From Schistocephalus solidus (lineage: Eukaryota; Platyhelminthes; Cestoda; Diphyllobothriidea; Diphyllobothriidae), in contig WEDG01005138.1 in NCBI GenBank assembly GCA_017591395.1, positions 62,001 to 126,000 of the forward strand: DNA of 64,000 nucleotides. The letters are read 5' to 3'. Positions 24,375 to 37,249 of the stretch are shown piece after piece. Below the pieces are notes generated by a model. It was not told the DNA's origin, did not search any database, and worked only from the letters and a program-made list of their open reading frames with translations. Made by a program: the position numbers and the translations under genes. Within the stretch, counting starts at the first letter, position 1. The number at the start of each line of letters is the position of its first letter.

Positions 24375-25500
24375 GGCAGTTCGACCGTCGATTTCGAAGA
24401 GGTCCACCGTATGCTCCACACCAGGTGGTGCAAGGACGGTGACTTGCGCGTGAATTAGTTTTAAGTGATAGTAGCCTTGCGCTGCAGCTACCGCACTCTC
24501 TCCTCCCCCACCTGAGTTCGGTGTCAAGACAGAGTCAAGAAGACCGGAGATGGGAGAGGGCACAGGTGGCTGGCGCGGCCGGAGCCGCCCCTGGGCGTGC
24601 CACCACACCTTGCTCGGATCCCACGAAGTGTGAGTGCCATAAAGGCCACATTAAGAAGGAGCCATTGCAACCTGACTCTCAGTCCGCCAGTCAGCCACTC
24701 CACACAACACACATTGGGCTGACCACGCGGTCCAAGTTATCCCGTCAGTTGGCAACCTTCCAAGCCACGGCTTTTAGCGCACCGTGATAGGTTCAAGCGC
24801 GTCAGATTGTTTATAGTGAGGAAAATACGCTGAGCTCTCGACCTCAATCTCTTCCCCACCCCCACAATCAGACCACTGTCCGAGCCGGTCAGTTGTCTGA
24901 TGCGGAAGCAGGCGCAGCTGCTGGTGACCTCGTCTACGTGTACTACGTACACGACCTGGCCCCCCAAACACAAGCACCAGGATTTCACACAACAGGGGGT
25001 TGAACGGCTTACATCTCACATGTGTGAGATAGCCAGAGGTCACGTTAAGAAGGAGCCATCGCAGCCTGACTCTCAGATCACCAGTCAGCCACTCCACACA
25101 ACACACATTGGACTAACTGCGAGGTCTGAGTGTAATTGCCAGTTGGCAACCTTCCAACCGCGCGGTTAACGTTACCGCACACTCTTCTCCTCCCCCACCT
25201 GAGCCCGGTCTCACGACACATGCAAGAAGACCGGAGATGAGAGAGGTCGCAAGTAGTTGGCGCGGTCTGACCCGACCCTGAGCGGGCCGCCGTACCTGGC
25301 TCAGATCCCACGGAGTGGGAGTGCCATACAGGACACATTGAGAAGGAGCCATTGCAGCCCGACTCCCATTCCGCCAGTCAGCCACGCCACACCTAACACA
25401 CTTCGGGCTGACCACGCGGTCCGAGTTATCCCGTCAGTTGGCAACCTTACAAACCACGGCTTTTAGCGCACCGTGATCGTTTAAGTGCGTCAGATTGTTT
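24375..25500 (-). repeat. Composite SINE-like cluster, modules A-B-A
   Basis: Three chained minus-strand modules. A (24375-24790) carries the GTCGATTTC..GGTCCACCGTATGCTCC, GCAGCTACCGCACTCTCTCC, GGTGGCTGGCGCGG and CCTGACTCTCAGTCCGCCAG blocks, ending CTTTTAGCGCACCGTGATAGG. B (about 24791-25168) carries ACTGTCCGAGCCGGTCAG, CTCGTCTACGTGTACTACG and AACAGGGGGTTGAACGGC before re-entering the CCTGACTCTCAG block. A second A module runs from 25169 to about 25500. The same B-A order appears in reverse at 55300-56085, so the dimer is a recurrent unit. Confidence 0.75.
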
Positions 25501-25712
25501 ATAGTTGCCAACACTCCATGCACTATTGAAGCTTATCTTGAGCTTTGAAAAGCTCATTTGATACGTATATTAAGGAAATTACTGCGCGCTCTACGAGATA
25601 GACCGATCTGATGCACTCCTGCCTCCCTTGTGTCCCTCTCCTATCCGAACCGAGCCAACCAAATGATCAATGGGCGATGACGAAGTAGGCGAAATAAATC
25701 TGGCCTGCAGTG

Positions 25713-25745
25713 CTGGGGGTGGGGGGAGGGGGGGGGAGGGGAGGA
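25713..25745 (+). repeat. G-rich run
   Basis: A 33-bp run of G broken only by single T or A residues, starting TGGGGGTGGGGGGAGGG. It fits an intramolecular G-quadruplex pattern. No other function is visible. Confidence 0.7.
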
Positions 25746-28480
25746 AATCCACAGTATCTGTCGTAGAACCTAAGTAAAAGAAAAAAACAACCATTTTTGC
25801 CATCGAACCATGCCAGAAAAGCACTCGATGGTCTTTCGTAGCGGCAGTTGGGCATTAATCGCTCCTTGCTATGTGATGCAAATGGCCCGAACTTGATGTC
25901 AGGAGAAGGTTAATGGTTAACTCGGTACATAGTTTGCGCACGGCTGTTATATTAAATTGATTAGCTCTGTAGAATTTAATTTGCATTTTCGTCATTGCTG
26001 TGTTTCGACGCTGCCAAGATTTTTGCATAATCATCTTTTACTGCCCCCACTGTAGGCTAATGATACGGACCAAAAACCTCATTCGGCTACTTGCGCTTTC
26101 ATGCTTATCTGTGGTAAACCACTGTAGAATAAACTCCATCAAAACATCTCCCTCCGCCAGCACACACGAACCCGCCCTACATCACCCACCACAGGCACGG
26201 AAGAGGCGCCTCTAACGTAAACGGGAAGCGTATTCTTTGGCTCCTCCTCCATGTGGCCACTATGGCACTCTAACACATGTGAGAACTGAGCCGCCTGCCT
26301 CTTTTTTGTGAAAACCAGATGTTTTGTGTGGGGGCGCGCGGTCGTTTATGACATGTATAGACGGGTCGTTTCGGCTCCGTCAGCCATTTGCGCCTGCTCT
26401 TAGCATCAGCTGATTGATCAGCTGATCGACTGTTAAACGGGAGACAAAAGGGCACATGAAGTTCACCCCGAGAAATCCCCACCCCCATGGCACTTCAGCA
26501 TAAATCAACAGCGACGCTCTAAACGTCATGGCTTCATAGGTCACCAACTGATGATAAAACCTAGGCTCCGCAGTCAGCCCGATGTGCGTGTTTACGGAGT
26601 GATCGACTGGCGCAGCGTGGGTCATACTAAATGGTATTCACTCAGTTGGCATCCGAGCCGCCCATCCATTTATCTGAAAACTTGGTGTCGTGCAAGAGGC
26701 CAGGTTTAATTTGGCACGCGCAGAGGGGGCTTTGTTCGTAACCTTGTCGTGCCTCAAAAATATTCGAATGCGTGGTTAAAGTGTTTACTGACTCGTTTAA
26801 GTGATTCGTCCTGTATTTTTGAGGCCATTCTCTTAAGCTCAAAACCTCGCATTTTTCCATTGGGGTTGCCTGGTAAGGGGCAAGCAAGTGCAGCATTTGG
26901 AGGTTAAATGAAGAGAAGTGACTGCCGCAATCCGTCTGACCTCATAATCTTGAATATCGTCGTCTGGTTTGTAAATTTTCGCCACCCTTTATGGTCTTGT
27001 TCCAATGCCTGACCCCAATTTACAACACTCAGCATAATAACCTTAAAACGCCATTCATTAAATCTCCCGACTACTAACGAGGAAGGGCTATATGCTCGTC
27101 AGGGTTTGTGAATCAGTAAACCGAATTATGCGGACAGAGCTCGATTTCCCTGGATCCACTGACCAGAGGAAAGACACATAGTACAGCTGTCGTGCGTAAG
27201 ATTCCTACCATAACTACCTAGTTTTTTTTCACAATTCGGTCAGGTAGGACCAATAACTTCCACTCTCCTATCCAAACTGCTGGCTTGGTGAATCTTAAAA
27301 TCAAAGGTTTGCAACTAACAAATCAATCTTGGAACTGTCTGTGGCGAAAAATGCACTGAAAACCAAATCTTCTTAATTCACATCTTATCAACCACGCGAA
27401 AGGAGGCTTATATCGAGAATCCATGTAGAATCGACAGCAATTATCGAAACAGGGCGAAGCTATTCAACATCCGTCATGTAAGTGCCACCCTAAAATCTCA
27501 ACGACCGGACCTGGACTTCTTCGCTCCCGATGCACCATCTCCCGAGTAAACATCAGCAGGAAAAATATCGATTTCAAGCAGCAACCGGCATCTGGTAGTT
27601 CTGCCGTTACAAGTGACAAGGTCGATCGCTACTGTACAGTGCTGACACAACGGTCAGTTGCACATGGCCTTCTTTGTAGCGAAGCCGACTTTTAGTACGT
27701 CTAGTTAGCTTCATTCTTCCCAGACCCACAATGTTCTTATGACATTAGGCGACACCAACAAATGGCTGGTGTACAGGAGACGCAACTGACTCGGTCCCTA
27801 ACTCTTCTCTTGATGCATCTTTTTTGTCGCAAAAGAGGCTGTCCTAAAGGTGCCCACAGGGCAATCTGTGACACTGTTAATAGCCGTAAACGACAAATAA
27901 ACAAGTCCTCCTTCCTGGGAAGCTGAATTCTATGAAGCATTCAAATTTACGGCACAATCGCAGTCCGGATCTCTAAAGCCTCAGGGTGGCCTCAATCCTC
28001 CCTACAAGATCACCATGGGACTCTCGTCAACTGGAAATTCAAATATTACGGTGCTGCAGTTTTGACAGTGCTTCTCTACGATATGCGCTATAACAGAACT
28101 AGGAAGTCTTACCGCCCTCAATTGGATTTTTTAAAGAAATCAGTAATATTGGATTGACGAGGATGGAACACCGACTCTAAAGCCCTCAAATTTACTGGCA
28201 TATGAATTCGGCTTTGATGGAACGAATAAATCGTGAGTGTCTGGTGAGCCATATCGACGTGAATTTTTGTAATGGCGCTGCTGCAGGTGCTATTTGTAAA
28301 CGAGGATATAAGTGCTCTTCAAGGACATTTCGAAAGTTTCACTCAAATGTGTTGGAACCATTGCGCAGGACTAAAAGTTTTGGCAAACCGCATTAACGAG
28401 CGACTCAGTAGTCTCTAAAGTCAATCAAATGCAGGCGGTAATGAAGAAACACCAAGGACACACAACCAGAATGCCGATGA
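25746..28480. other. Intronic spacer, nothing recognised
   Basis: No supported gene or repeat. Open frames are short and without motifs. Confidence 0.4.
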
Positions 28481-28499
28481 AAAGCGCTGTCAACTACCA

Positions 28500-28970
28500 G
28501 GTCCATAAAACTTGTCTCAATGCAAACTCACATTCAAGGCTCGCACTGGTCCTCTGAGCCATCTTTTAGTACATCACAGCAGTCTCCAGAGCAACACCCA
28601 CAAACCGATAGCATTTCGAAAAACACCATAAGTGCTGACCATCCGCATCATGCCTGCCCGCACTTTTGACGCACATTCCTGATCAGAGTTTTATCACCCG
28701 GTTTGATATCTCAATGCCCACTTCTACACGTTCAACTCCCTATCGGACTACCTGTATCGCCTCTGATCAATCTTAAAAATGCTGAACACACGCAACCTCA
28801 TTTCACTGAAGTTGCCTGGACAACGGGCAGACCACGTTGGTTTACCTGCCATTGTGCCTCTGTGGTTTTCTTAGGAGAACCAATGAATAGAGCTTTCAAG
28901 TCCCGACTTCGAAACCTGATTCCACGAATGCCGCCTCCAATGGCCGATTTCTTTTCTCCATCATCTGCCA
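28500..28970 (+). pseudogene. Possible decayed RTE zinc-finger fragment
   Basis: One frame near 28530-28600 reads CKLTFKARTGPLSHLLVH, similar in spacing to the CQRTFRARIGLVGHRRT finger of the RTE copies. It is followed by Thr/Ser-rich text. The rest is too diverged to align by eye. It could be chance. Confidence 0.3.
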
Positions 28971-29307
28971 TTACTTTCCTATACCTGCTTAACCCACGTG
29001 TGACCTATAAGCAGTCGTCAGCCAAAACTGGCCATCCTAATCTTCTCGTCTTCGTCGGTAATGTTATTCTTCTCATACTACTATTCGCTATACGACTGCC
29101 TCTGGTGCTCCAGATTAAACTCTTTGACTAAATGGCACAAGCAGGTCCCGTAACCTGATTGGTGTGCGTCCTACTGCGAATCTCGTTCGTCATAACAAAG
29201 ACATGAATCTTAACCTTGCTTAACGTTCATGCTTTCGAGCAATACTCACATTTTTCTGGGGCGTTTGCGATATCTAGGAAAGAACGTTGACCAACTTACG
29301 CACGGAA

Positions 29308-29730
29308 CGCTAAAAGCCGTGGCTTGGATACTTGTCAACTGATGAGATACCTTGGACCGCCCAGTCAGCCCAGTGTGTGTGTGTTTTTGTGCGGAATAGC
29401 CGACTAGCGGACTGAGAGTCAGGCTGCGATGGCTGCTTCTTAAGGTGGCCTGTATGGAACTCCCACTCAGTTGGGATCCGAGTCAGATGTGGCGGAAAAG
29501 TTAGGGGCGTCTCCGGCCGCACCAGCCACCTTCACCCTCTCCTACCCCCGATCCTCTTGACTACGTCATGTGACCGGGCCCAGGTGAGAGAGAGAGAAAG
29601 AGTGTAGTAGATGCTGTGCAAGTCGGCTTTCAATATAGTCTACTTCACGCGCAAGTCACTGTGCTTTCTTCCGGCCTTCTGGGAGGCACGCGGTAGACAT
29701 TGACGAACTGGACGGTCGAACTGTCACCGA
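29308..29730 (+). repeat. SINE-like repeat (A type)
   Basis: Plus-oriented A module: AAAAGCCGTGGCTTGG, CGGACTGAGAGTCAGGCTGC, TGGGATCCGAGTCAGATGTGG, CCGGCCGCACCAGCCACC, AGAGTGTAGTAGATGCTGTGC, ACGCGCAAGTCACTGTGC and GGTCGAACTGTC in the usual order. Confidence 0.75.
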
Positions 29731-29934
29731 TAAATGGTGGCGAATCTCGGTGTTTTCTTCACAGTTTGTTGTTGTTGGCCGTGCTTGATGCCATTGACGT
29801 CGTTTCCTCCCCATCTGCCGACATTGCACTTTTCACTGGAAGACGGAAGTTTTCATCTGACTTTCACGGGGGGTCTCAAGCAATAAGGGAAATGCAAAAA
29901 CTTTGCGAAAAAGACCATTTTTTGGATTACTCCG

Positions 29935-30203
29935 ATGGTTACCCAACAGAACACAGAAACAACCCGTAATGCAGGTGGCTTTGCGCTAAATTCCAGAGAA
30001 ATTAGCGTTGGCGTTAAAGTTAGGGCTAGGGTGATAGGTAGGAGTAGGGTTAGGGTTCAGATTACGTTACAGTTAAAGTTAGTGTTAGCGTGCGAATACG
30101 GGAATATTTATCTTTTCTGGAATGTAACGCAAGGCCATCTGTTCTACAGGTGGAGGGCGGGGGGGCGGAAGGCCTTTCTTATTACTGTGCCCTGTTGGGG
30201 GAT
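29935..30203 (+). mobile_element. TIR element with TTAGGG-like core, copy 1
   Basis: Left inverted arm: AACAGAACACAGAAACAACCC, then AATGCAGGTGGCTTTGCGCTAA. Core: degenerate TTAGGG-like text (GTTAGGGCTAGGGTGATAGG, GTAGGGTTAGGGTTCAG). Right arm: AATACGGGAATATTTATC, then AACGCAAGGCCATCTG, the complement order of the left arm. The right end is diverged. No coding capacity. Confidence 0.6.
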
Positions 30204-31900
30204 CAATTTAAGAACTTTCGTCCAAAGCCAGTAGGCACTGACTACTTCATCATCGGAGGAATTTCTGCCGCGTTCCTTCGTCCTTTGCTGCACGCTGATT
30301 GGTGAATTTTCTGTAGTTGATGCATGCACTCGGGCCCTTCTTATGTAGACTTGGTCCAGGCTGCCTTTCCAAGCGCTGTGCTTATCGCTGCTGCCAGTTG
30401 CCTTCGCCTGTATTTTTATGCCCAACGAAAGATGACGATTAGAATACGTCTGTGCCAGTGTTCATACGACCTTTTTTATCAACATCCTTCGCAGCTTTTT
30501 TTGTAGAAGATACCGAAATCCAAACACTCAATTTGTTCTTTATCTTCCCCAGCCACAGGCCAACTTGCCACCTGAAATAGTTTAGCACTCTGTCCTCAGT
30601 TTACAGCATGCGTCCAACTAAATAATCCTACCATCGTTCACGGGAAAACCCAAAAACCTCGGAACCCGGGCCGAATATAAAACTCACTAATATAAAATAC
30701 TCAATATTAATTAAAAGAAAGACGCGAAAATGTGTGCTGTCTGCTACTAATTTGTTTAGGAATAGTACCGTTTTAAGAAAAGCCAAAAGCCTGAACTGAG
30801 AAACAGTCTAGTCATCCATGTAAGCTTATTTTGTGGCTGTGATATTGCATGGAGATGAAATAATAGTCCACTGAAACTGCGTTGGTTAAATTTCCGCTGG
30901 CAGTTTTTTGTGCTGCGTAAAGATTTAAAACTAATTTGCAGGTTGGTTGGCAAGAAGGGTTTATATTTCAATTTTGTTCTTTCGCTCCAGGAGGATGAAA
31001 ATGAGGTTGTTCGATTTTTGGGTTGCGGTTCCACAAGAATAAACACTGTCGCAAGAGCACATCCTAGGAGACTGGCCGCCGTTAAATAGTTAGCACAACT
31101 TTGAAGCATACGATTTCCTGTTTGTCAGCGCAGATTATATTCGGTAGATACCGTTCGTATTTTGGCGAGGGTAACAAGAGAGAGAGAGAGAGAGAGAGGC
31201 GGATAAGAAGCTCCCTTCGTACGATAGTCGAGGTAGTCGGAAGGAAGTTATTCACAGGGACAAATAACAAGTCCTCTGATATCGTCAATCACAGCAACCG
31301 GGTTTACCTTTTAAGTCAAAAGATGCATCGGATGTTTTTTATTGCCAAGTTACACTTCCAGGAAATCACAACTTTGCGGGAGATACTGCCTAGTGATCAA
31401 AGCATGACGTGGAATCTCGTTGGTCCAACTCTGGCCTGCTAGGTTTATTGGAGCATGTACTGTTTCGTACCATTAAGTGATTCAAAAGCGGCATCTTATA
31501 GGAAGTGCCGTGACTACAACATTTGGACACAAAAGGTGGAACAACGCATATTTAAAGGACCCTACCATCCCAGCTGCACTTCTCAACTGCTAGTTTCGGA
31601 TTGGAGCACTGCGAGGCAGGCAGGGGGTTCTGAACAATTGCGAAAGTTTTTTATTATCCCCCCGAAAGTGTCCAAATTCGGCCATTTAAAGCAAGGAATG
31701 ACAGGCGATAGACAGTGACAATGAACAACCCTCTTATTCATTCGTCACAACGATCAGGACAACATTACCGCGCAGGTCGGAGTTCTGGGGTGGCAGTAGT
31801 ATCTACAGGAACATTATCTTGCCATGACACGACCTATGCTAAAAGAGGAGTGCAGCCTTTTAAATTCCCTCGTCCAACTGTCCTTTTCTCTTCCGTGCAG
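30204..31900. other. End of a long intron; a short (GA)n run, otherwise nothing
   Basis: A (GA)n run of about 22 bp lies at 31177-31199. No supported exon. The last 25 bp form a good polypyrimidine tract and acceptor for the exon at 31901. Confidence 0.45.
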
Positions 31901-32291
31901 TTTTGCGAGACCTCTTCAAAGGCACCGGCTCTAGTGGTAGGACAAAACGTTCCTCCCACCCCCTCAAAAGAGCAGACTCCGGTCGTTCGGCCTTGGACCC
32001 AGGCTCTCGCTTTACCCGCTCTATCTCACCCTTCATCGAGACTGACGTGGCTCGCGGCCGGTCTCCTATGCAGGGCGGTGTAGACGGATCAGGCAGTGCC
32101 AACACCAGCCCCGGTGCACCCCCTCGTCGTCGTCATCATCACCGAATATTTGGTGATGTTGATAACTCTGCGGCCAATAGCGACTCCTTCGGGAGTCCTC
32201 TGCTGATGAGTGATACTCCTATAGACTCTGCTGGTACCTCCTCAGCAGCCACTCTCACTTCCATGGACAGCATTCAACCACCCAAGCCTGT
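31901..32291 (+). CDS. Exon 2 of the large coiled-coil gene
   Basis: Acceptor CTCTTCCGTGCAG|TTT with a clean pyrimidine tract, donor CCTGT|GTATGT. The 391-bp exon needs one base from the previous exon and leaves two. It encodes about 130 residues, starting LRDLFKGTGSSGRTKRSS and rich in Ser, Arg, Gly and Pro, with a basic run PPRRRHHHR and a Ser/Thr-rich end (SAATLTSMDSIQPPKPV). No globular domain is visible; it looks disordered. The leftover GT joins the G of the next exon as Val. The frame stays open past the donor to 32415, so an unspliced readthrough form is formally possible. Confidence 0.75.
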
Positions 32292-33009
32292 GTATGTGAT
32301 GCCTTCTCCCCCACCCTCTCTCTCTCCGAATCTTAAACTTTTGTTTGTGGGTGGCTTTGCCAGTTTGCTTTTCCGTGTTACAGCCAATGCCATCGCCGGT
32401 AATTCTTCTACGTAATTATTTACCATACAGCTCAGGAACTAGCTAAAAGCCCAGACACGCGTGTTTCGCCGATCTTGTGCTGCTGCATTACATAGCTGCG
32501 AGGGGTTCGCTTCGTCAGTGGGTCCCCAAGCGTTCCGTGTGCTTTCTGTTAGATACTCCAGTTTTGAAATTTCAGCTTTTTAATTTCCTAAAAAATTAAT
32601 TTCTAACTTGGAGTAGATAAGTATAAGTATATTCGAGGGTCTATAGGCACAGACCGAAATTTTATATGAATATTTGAACCAAAGTCCATCAGCCACTGCG
32701 GGATACCCACATACCCAAGCTGCCAACAGGCAGTCAGTAGTATAACGTATGAAATACTGGCAGCACAGGTAATAGCTAAAAGCCCAGACACGTGTTCGCT
32801 GATATTTTACAATCTTCCCTACAACTAAAACTCGGAGTTGACAGTTGATGATGGCCTATCATTATATCGGTTGCGTCTTAATGTGAAGTACCTTTTCTAG
32901 CTTAACGCTGTCTACAGTTCTTCGCCTTTTCCTCTCTCTTATTCGTTTCCCTTCCTAACCTTACTTACTATTGGACAATATTTAGCATTCATTTTCCTCC
33001 TGGACTTAG

Positions 33010-33130
33010 GCCGACGGTTGCTCACACAGTGTCCACCAACGGCGGCTTCCAAGAGGGCGATGCATCTTCCGCTCCGGACGTTGAATTCTCCTCACTTTCT
33101 GATACCGGCGTTCATTTTCCTTCCTCTCAT
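33010..33130 (+). CDS. Exon 3 of the large coiled-coil gene
   Basis: A 121-bp exon between CTGGACTTAG|GCC and CTCAT|GTGCGT. With the two bases left by exon 2 it reads VPTVAHTVSTNGGFQEGD and continues through DVEFSSLSDTGVHFPSSH, ending in phase 0. The segment is too short for the usual ORF search and is supported by its splice sites and by the exact phase match with exon 2. Low complexity, no domain. The next exon must begin in phase 0. Confidence 0.7.
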
Positions 33131-33989
33131 GTGCGTTTTCTACGTTTTTTTATGGTAATTCTATTAAATATCAATTGAAATTTTTGTCAGACGTACACAA
33201 TTTGAAGGAAATCGCTTTTTGTCTCTTGCGGACCACAATTACCCAGGTTAAACTACACGATAATATCTACTTAAAGCAGCTAAGTACCACGTTTACGCCA
33301 AAAAAAAACAGCCAACCCGTCTATGCGTGGATTAACGAGGCTGTGCCAGAAAAGAAACTAAGATACGCTCCACACAGCCGAAACAAAGTAGTGAATTTAG
33401 CTTTTCCCATCTTGGCGTTTGAAAATCTGTGGGAGTAGCTGCTTAAAATTTTACTACGCGTTTTTTTCTATTACAGACTATTTTATACGTGTTTTTCTTT
33501 TTTTACTCCACATTCCACCTATAGCTCATTATTTTTAAGAAGGCCCGATAATCGAAAAACTGAAATTCCCGCTATCACTGGTACCTTTATAAAGGTTCCA
33601 CTGGATTGACTAAAATTCCAACCCTTCAGTGGGCACTTATATTTACCAACCTTTCTGTAATTATTCCTTTTCGCTTCTCAGCATACTTTATATTTTGTGT
33701 TTTTTGTGCGGCTTTTATCAGTCTAGCTACTGCTCATCGTTATCATTCGCCTGAATGCTATGCGTGAAGCTTTGCTAAAGTCTAAAACCTTTTTCATGGC
33801 AGTTCTTATTCCATCGTTTCAATAGCATATCAGAGCACAACGTGTTTACCTTCAAATCATAGCACCATCCTCATTTGGTTTTGGCTCACCCCGCCGCACA
33901 TTCAAATTCAGTCTTACATATTCTCTTAAAATATCGTAAATGAACCGATCCGAGAATGCCATTGTTAATTAGTCGATAATGATGATCTA
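33131..33989. other. Intron segment; short palindrome only
   Basis: A near-perfect palindrome, GGTACCTTTATAAAGGTTCC, lies at 33580-33599. Nothing else recognised. Confidence 0.4.
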
Positions 33990-34341
33990 TATGACCCCCC
34001 AAACGGGTCATGAGCAGAGAAACCGCCCGCAATACAGATGCTATTGCGCCGAATTCCTCGGAATATAGTATTAGGTTTACGGTAGGTTGACAGTTACGTT
34101 TAAGGTTTTGTTTAAGATTAGGGATAAGGTTGGCATTTAGGTAAGTTAGGGTTGACATGGTGTCAATCGTAGGGTTGAAGTGTAGGGTAGGGTTACGGTT
34201 AAGCTTTGGGCTACGGTTTAGGTGTACGATAGGGCTAGTTAGGGTTAGGACACGGGAATATTTGCCCTTTTTGGGATTATGCGCAGGACCACCTTTATTA
34301 CTTAGGGTGAGCGTTCATATTCTCGTTTCGGAGGCCACATA
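33990..34341 (+). mobile_element. TIR element with TTAGGG-like core, copy 2
   Basis: Left arm from TATGACCCCCCAAACGGGTC through GAAACCGCCCGC to AATACAGATGCTATTGCGCC. Core rich in GTTAGGG, GTAGGG and TAAGGTT variants (34060-34245). Right arm GGACACGGGAATATTTGCCC, GGGATTATGCGCAGGACCACC, then GGAGGCCACATA. The arms are complementary to each other, and both ends abut TA. Confidence 0.7.
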
Positions 34342-35064
34342 CGTAATCCTTACGTGTAATTCTTTTAATCGCAATGGTCGTTGCAAACGTCTGCTGCACC
34401 AGATTTTCTAGAAATTGCCTTTTTCGTAAGTAAATATCATTATTCCCTATTTAGCACCATGAACGCAAAAAAGTCATCTGACCTTCCAGTAAACTTGCAA
34501 CAAACCACTCAGATGAAATTCTGATTGATTAAACAGTTCAACCTCGTTGCCCTCTTTTAGCACAACCGAAACGATCAGCGTTTTGCGGATTAGCTTCATC
34601 GAGCCGTGGGCCTTGTACTGTTAGAGAACCATGTCTTCTGGCTTTTGCGTGCCTGCGTCACCAATCTGCCATTTATGGCGTTCAAAAAATTAGCGCATTG
34701 GTGACTTTGCAGTCAAATGTTCACCTGCACATTGATTATGTCACTCGCCTTGAAGGCGGTTCACACAATAAGCAATTCGTCGTCACATAACGCGTAAGCG
34801 CATGCGACCAGTCATTAATCACCCTTCACTGTTTTAGCCAATCAGCATGCTAAGACAAAATGTTGACGTCTTCCCTTCTGACTCGGCAGATAATTGGTCT
34901 ATTTTCTGGAGGCCCACGGTGATGTGAGATCAGTTATGCGCACATGCAATGAGTTTAGTTCACCACTGCGCTCGGCCCATCGGCAATCCAAAGCGGTTAT
35001 TCTTTTAGAACGGATTTGACGCGTATTGCCTCGAGAACTCGCGACTTCATTACATTCTCGAGCC
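34342..35064. other. Intron segment, nothing recognised
   Basis: No repeat or exon could be matched. The acceptor for exon 4 may lie at the right end of this segment or shortly after it. Confidence 0.4.
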
Positions 35065-36055
35065 ATGCTTCCTACCAGCGTCAAGAAGTCCTCTAGCATT
35101 TCAAATCTACCCACAGCGCATCCACGCGAGTGGCACCAACGCAGCCTTTCAACAGGGCAGAATGCGTACATCTCGGATAATGTTGACGTCCACCCCTCTA
35201 CGCTAGAGGCACCCACCTTTCATCTGATTAATGGCCAGCGACGTAAAAGCCTGTACAAAAACAGAGCACGGTGTCAATTTCACATTTCTGAATATGATGA
35301 TGAATTTTATGACAGGAACACATATTATTCTGAGTATTCTGACGAGGAAGAAGAGGACGGGCGGTCTAGAATGAGAGGTTTCCCCTTAGACTATGCAAAT
35401 GATCACCATTCGCATATGGTTCTACAACTCTTGAAACTTCTTTTTAACGACCTTCCTCCGCCCGATCCTAAATTTGTTCAAGGGCTCTGTCATAATCCCC
35501 CGTACATTTGTTTTCCAACACCTGCTAATGATGCGCTCTTCCTTCCCGCTTTGGCCTGCCCTCCTGATGGAAACCGCTCCCGTATCTCTTCCATTGTACG
35601 CTCGGGTATCCGCCACATTTTCTCGCCTGCCCGTCGCAAAAACTCGCATCTGCCGGCAACCAAATCGCGCATCTCTACCGTGTCTCTGCCTGGTGGTGTA
35701 TTTACCAATAACAACAAAAAATCCATCAAACATTGTTCTACCGACAATAACCTACTACAATATCATCGTTGGTCGACGGTTCAACCGCCAAACCTTGCGA
35801 AACTCGCCCTCTTACAGAAATCTGACTCCACAAGCTGTCATTCATCCCCTCCCAAGAATACGCCCCTCAGTTCCTCCCAACCGGAGTTCATCGTGCCTGC
35901 ACATCCGCCTCATTCCGGGTTAGACCAAGCTGATAAGCAGGCCTCTGAAACTCCGCCGGTGGCTGCGAGAGGCGGGACTGTTGAGATTGGACTTCTTAAG
36001 CATGACATAACTGCCCTTGAGAAAGCTATTCGGAAAATTGAATCCCAACTTAAAG
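35065..36055 (+). CDS. Exon 4 of the large coiled-coil gene (left end uncertain)
   Basis: The largest exon: an open frame limited upstream by TGA at 35017 and ending at the donor TTAAAG|GTGCGT. It encodes about 330 residues from the ATG at 35065. Visible parts: a Ser-rich start, an acidic segment (EYDDEFYDRNTYYSEYSDEE), a hydrophobic helix-like stretch (MVLQLLKLLFNDLPPPDPKF), a basic region (RSGIRHIFSPARRK), a Ser/Pro-rich linker, and a final coiled-coil start (LLKHDITALEKAIRKIESQL) that continues into exon 5. Exon 3 ends in phase 0, so acceptors at 35085, 35088 or 35160 would fit, but none has a good pyrimidine tract. The ATG at 35065 could instead be an internal start, since G at -3 is favourable. 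Family not recognised. Confidence 0.8.
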
Positions 36056-37249
36056 GTGCGTAACGCGCCCTTATTTTTTCTGCCTTTGCATTTCAAGTTC
36101 GCTATTTTTTCCGATCTTCTAAAGTCTTTTTAAGTGATGCAACAGAGCCATGTAAGCCACGGGCGTGTCATTATGATAGTTGATTTATCATTTATCTGAT
36201 GACCATGTCGCTTGAAATCGACTTTTTGAGTGGTTGTCACACTATCCACAACCTCGGCTATGCTTAAATGCTACTGTTGCCTTCTTGGGCGACATTGAAT
36301 ATCACCCATTCACTCGCATCAGGCCTCGTTCCTTAAGTAATTCCGCTGTCACTTTCCATTTCGTCAGCGGCTCAGTCACCTACAAATTTCATTGTGGCAG
36401 ATCACTGAAGGTGCAAAATACAGATTGAACTTAATTTACGGAAGTCTAAACTTAGAAATCTCGACCAGCAAAGGCTTAAACGTACTTCAGGCCTTTAAAA
36501 GTTGGAGTGAATGTACGGGCACCTAAAACTGCCGTTCGCTTTGGAAACCCATTTAGTACTCATTTGGTACAGTTCTCCAGCTCTAACTAATTGCAGCGGA
36601 AGTGTTTAGGCACATTTTAAATAGATTTAAATTCTCCAAGGGCTTTATAACGTAAATGGCACTCTTTAGACTGTTTCGGATCATAATATGCTATTTTATG
36701 TCGTAGTTTAATGTGCATAGACCTCTCGTCCCGCGCTGTTAGGTAGGCATTTACTTTTTATTGGATTTTCATTAAATAATCGGCACATGTATTCCCTATT
36801 CTTTGCTACGTTGTACACTGTAGTCAACATCAGGCACTCGCTCATCGTAAACGAATCAGCTTTTGGCTACTTACCGGAAGATATTCCAGTCCTAGAGACT
36901 CCCTTAATGATTTTCAAGTCTGCAGAAAAGGGTTCGAGAGCGGATGTGAAACGTCAGGCCGATCAATACCGTGTTCTAGTGATCGCCTCCCTCTTCTTCT
37001 TCTTCTTCTTCTTCTTCTTCTTCTTCTTCTTCAGATTTTCAGGTCTTTTTACCCGAGTGATTGAATAATAAGTAATGCTTCCTGCACGTTCATCCCTTGA
37101 CGTAATCGGTTGTACAATTCTCTACTTTTGTTTAGCCCGAATGCACGAAACATCTCTTAGTCTCGCCCGAACTGCGAGTACGACTTCGAGTCAAATAAAC
37201 ATATCTCCATTTCTGAGCCTTCGTGAACAAACTGCCCCCGTCAGATTTT
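36056..37249. other. Intron segment with a (CTT)n microsatellite
   Basis: A (CTT)n run of about 43 bp lies at 36991-37033; the open frame across it gives only poly-Phe. No other feature. Confidence 0.6.

Noticed and set aside
28703..29131. 142-codon plus-strand frame
   Set aside because: No recognisable domain; the area more likely holds a decayed element fragment.
33580..33599. Palindrome as a protein binding site or transposon end
   Set aside because: Isolated 20-bp palindrome with no second copy or context; could be chance.
36787..37068. Open frame with a poly-Phe run
   Set aside because: The run is a (CTT)n microsatellite inside an intron; no splice or start evidence.
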